Of a stretch of DNA of 64,000 nucleotides, positions 62,604 through 64,000 are shown piece after piece; the first letter of the stretch is position 1; the number at the start of each line of letters is the position of its first letter. The stretch comes from Planctomycetaceae bacterium. GTDB taxonomy: Bacteria; Planctomycetota; Planctomycetia; Gemmatales; Gemmataceae. The stretch covers positions 225,245 to 289,244 of the forward strand of contig PNLP01000002.1 in NCBI GenBank assembly GCA_013823135.1, read 5' to 3'. A program made the position numbers and the translations under genes. The notes below the pieces were generated by a model. That model did not search any database, was not told the origin of the DNA, and was given only the letters and a program-made list of their open reading frames with translations.

Positions 62604-62673
62604 TTGGCGAGCCGCCCGTGTTAACGGGCGGGTGGCTGGCTGAACACGCCCGTTAACACGGGCGGCTCGCCAA
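62604..62673. repeat. Palindrome, 'GGCGAGCCGCCCGTGTTAAC' family
   Basis: Perfect 27-base arms (62604-62630, 62647-62673). The flank GCGGTGGGGAATGATGCG is shared with the copy at 21674, so the element is longer than the palindrome. It is 20 bases after the 62107 gene. Confidence 0.95.
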
Positions 62674-62744
62674 GACTGAATCGGAGTAAGGCATCGTTCT
62701 GGGTGTGCGTCTCAAAAGTCGGTGGAAACTGTATCGAGTTGGTT

Positions 62745-62828
62745 TTGTAGTGTGGTGCCGAGTCTTCGAGGCCCACGCTGTTGGCATAGTAACACCGTGG
62801 GCCTCGAAGACTCGGCACCACCCTACAA
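62745..62828. repeat. Palindrome TGGTGCCGAGTCTTCGAGGC
   Basis: Arms of 33 bases with one mismatch (62745-62777, 62796-62828), unrelated in sequence to the others. Together with the preceding palindrome it fills the 348-base gap 62584-62931, whose remaining stretches show no gene. Confidence 0.95.
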
Positions 62829-62931
62829 ATCCACTGTCAACAAAGACGCTCACCCCATCGTTCTTGGCTGAGTGCGGTATAACAACGAGTGGCGCACGTC
62901 TCCCCGGTGTACAACTTCAACACCAGGAACG

Positions 62932-63723
62932 TCACGCGTAGCGCCGGATGAAGTAGTACGCCGACAGGCCGAACCCAATGATGATGACCGCGTAGCGAAC
63001 GTAGATGGGAGGCAACCGCAGCGCGACCCGTGCCCCGAAGTAGCCCCCGACAATCGCCGTGACAGCCATGGGAAGCGCGTAGCTCCAGTTCACGAGTCCG
63101 TCGCGGATGAACACGACCACGGCCGCGGCGTTGATGACCGTCGCGAGAAACGTCTTCACCGCGTTCATTCGGTGGATGTCGCCGATCCCCATGAACCCGA
63201 GCGCACTCAGCATCAAGATGCCGATCCCCGCCCCGAAGTAGCCACCGTAGACCGCAACCAGAAACTGGAATCCGATCACGATCGATTGCGTGACCCAGTT
63301 CGGCTTGTGTTCTTCCGGCTGCACGCCGCCCGTGCTCGCCCGTCGTTTGAGCCACTTCGAGATCGGCCCCTGCACCACGAACAGCACTGCGGACGTGAGG
63401 ATGAGCCAGGGGACCAGATCGGCGAACGTCTCCTTGTCCTGTCCCACGAGGTACGCGCCGAGGAACCCGCCCACAAGGCTTGGCAGGAACATCCGCAGCA
63501 CGAACCGCCAGCTTTCGCGCAGTTCCTTGCGGTAGCCGATCGCACCCGCGATCGAGCCCGGCATGAGTGCGATGGTGCTAGTGCCGTTGGCGAATGCCGG
63601 CGAGATGACGCTCGTCAGCGCGGGGAAGGTGAGCAGCGTGCCGCCGCCCGCGATGGAGTTCATCGCTCCGGCGAGAAACGCAGAGATGCACAACGCAAAA
63701 AGCGTCCAGTCGAGAGGTGGCAT
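62932..63723 (-). CDS. TauE/SafE-family membrane permease
   Basis: A 263-residue membrane protein with about eight helices in two repeats. The N-terminal half has LCISAFLAGAMNSIAGGGTL and LTFPALTSV, and the C-terminal half has LVAVYGGYFGAGIGILMLSA, which are the family's GGG and GGYFGAG signatures. Members export sulfite, sulfoacetate or other organosulfonates, or take up anions; the substrate here is unknown. It stands alone, with repeats on both sides. Confidence 0.9.
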   Translation of the reverse strand: MPPLDWTLFALCISAFLAGAMNSIAGGGTLLTFPALTSVISPAFANGTSTIALMPGSIAGAIGYRKELRESWRFVLRMFLPSLVGGFLGAYLVGQDKETFADLVPWLILTSAVLFVVQGPISKWLKRRASTGGVQPEEHKPNWVTQSIVIGFQFLVAVYGGYFGAGIGILMLSALGFMGIGDIHRMNAVKTFLATVINAAAVVVFIRDGLVNWSYALPMAVTAIVGGYFGARVALRLPPIYVRYAVIIIGFGLSAYYFIRRYA

Positions 63724-63761
63724 TCGGACATGATATGAGACGAGGGAAAATTCAAATCCGC

Positions 63762-63850
63762 ATTAACCACAGAGCCACAGAGGACACAGAGGACACAGAG
63801 GGAAGATAAACACTGAGAGAAGAGTTGTTTTGAAACCCTGATTTTCTCGA
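63762..63850. repeat. Half-copy of the 4707 palindrome
   Basis: The words TTAACCACAGAG, CACAGAGGACACAGAGG, GAGAGAAG and TTTTGAAACCCTGATTTTC match the left arm and centre of 4707-4837. The right arm is not visible in the remaining 150 bases of the window, so it is either absent or beyond the edge. Confidence 0.85.
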
Positions 63851-63885
63851 GACAGCAGCATCGCGAGTGCCACGGTCCTTTGTCT

Positions 63886-63985
63886 TTGCCCTGAAGGGGC
63901 AGAACAACATAGTCCGGGGCAAGCGAAGCGTCGCCCCGGGGTCAGGCCAACACCAAGAACCCACCCTGAAGGGGTGGGACAATGA
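63886..63985. repeat. CCCTGAAGGGG-type repeat sequence at right edge
   Basis: CCCTGAAGGGGCAGAACAAC, the hairpin-rich CCGGGGCAAGCGAAGCGTCG and CCACCCTGAAGGGGTGGGAC resemble the inner family of the nested palindrome (CCCCGAAGGGG). It may continue outside the window. Confidence 0.7.
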
Positions 63986-64000
63986 CCTTTCCCACCAGGG

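Overview
This 64 kb window comes from a GC-rich bacterial chromosome that I place in Planctomycetes, most likely Gemmataceae. I infer this from gene families characteristic of that group (DUF1559, TIGR03067, TIGR03000, BBP7-type outer-membrane protein, DUF1587/1592/1588/1585 cytochrome proteins paired with DUF1552, an LEDR-type N-terminus on a secreted protein, PEP-CTERM). I found no rRNA, tRNA or CRISPR array. No species name can be read from the sequence.

Layout. 1-9.6 kb: a minus-strand run of single-gene functions (VOC/glyoxalase fragment, DUF1559 lipoprotein, glycerophosphodiester phosphodiesterase, YkgJ-type Fe/Zn-cluster protein, 2OG-Fe(II) oxygenase, GT4 glycosyltransferase, D-aminoacylase), then a TIGR03067 protein, a dicarboxylate/amino-acid symporter and a HAD phosphatase. 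9.7-20.8 kb: two large DUF1592-family c-type cytochrome proteins, one in an operon with DUF1552, around a carbonic anhydrase-bestrophin pair that looks like a bicarbonate-handling unit. 20.9-31.9 kb: accessory genes, including a MazEF toxin-antitoxin pair, a DUF6939-like gene translationally coupled to a small gene, a PEP-CTERM protein, a BBP7 protein and a TIGR03000 protein. 32-37.5 kb: an ECF sigma factor followed by a 1538-residue membrane protein joining an anti-sigma zinc finger to macroglobulin-like domains. 39-46.2 kb: an orphan phage-type terminase large subunit, membrane proteins with an NfeD-like domain, a secreted LEDR protein, a COG2401-type ABC-ATPase/acetyltransferase fusion and an aldo/keto reductase. 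46.5-62.0 kb: one long respiratory operon, alternative complex III (actA, actB, an actC-actD fusion, actE, actF) running into a cbb3-type oxidase (a small membrane protein, ccoS-like, ccoN, ccoO, a monoheme ccoP-like gene and a copper-type P-ATPase). 62.1-64 kb: a Gemmataceae-type hypothetical gene, a TauE/SafE permease and repeats.

The most striking thing in the window is its load of long, nearly perfect palindromes of at least six sequence families. They sit as terminator-like hairpins between convergent genes, as spacers inside operons, nested inside each other (38384-38854), and in three genes apparently inside the reading frame without breaking it: the terminase, the ABC-ATPase/GNAT protein and the copper P-ATPase. 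In each of these three the insert interrupts a recognisable domain. This resembles the behaviour of Rickettsia palindromic elements, but with different sequences. It is my best candidate for an under-described system.
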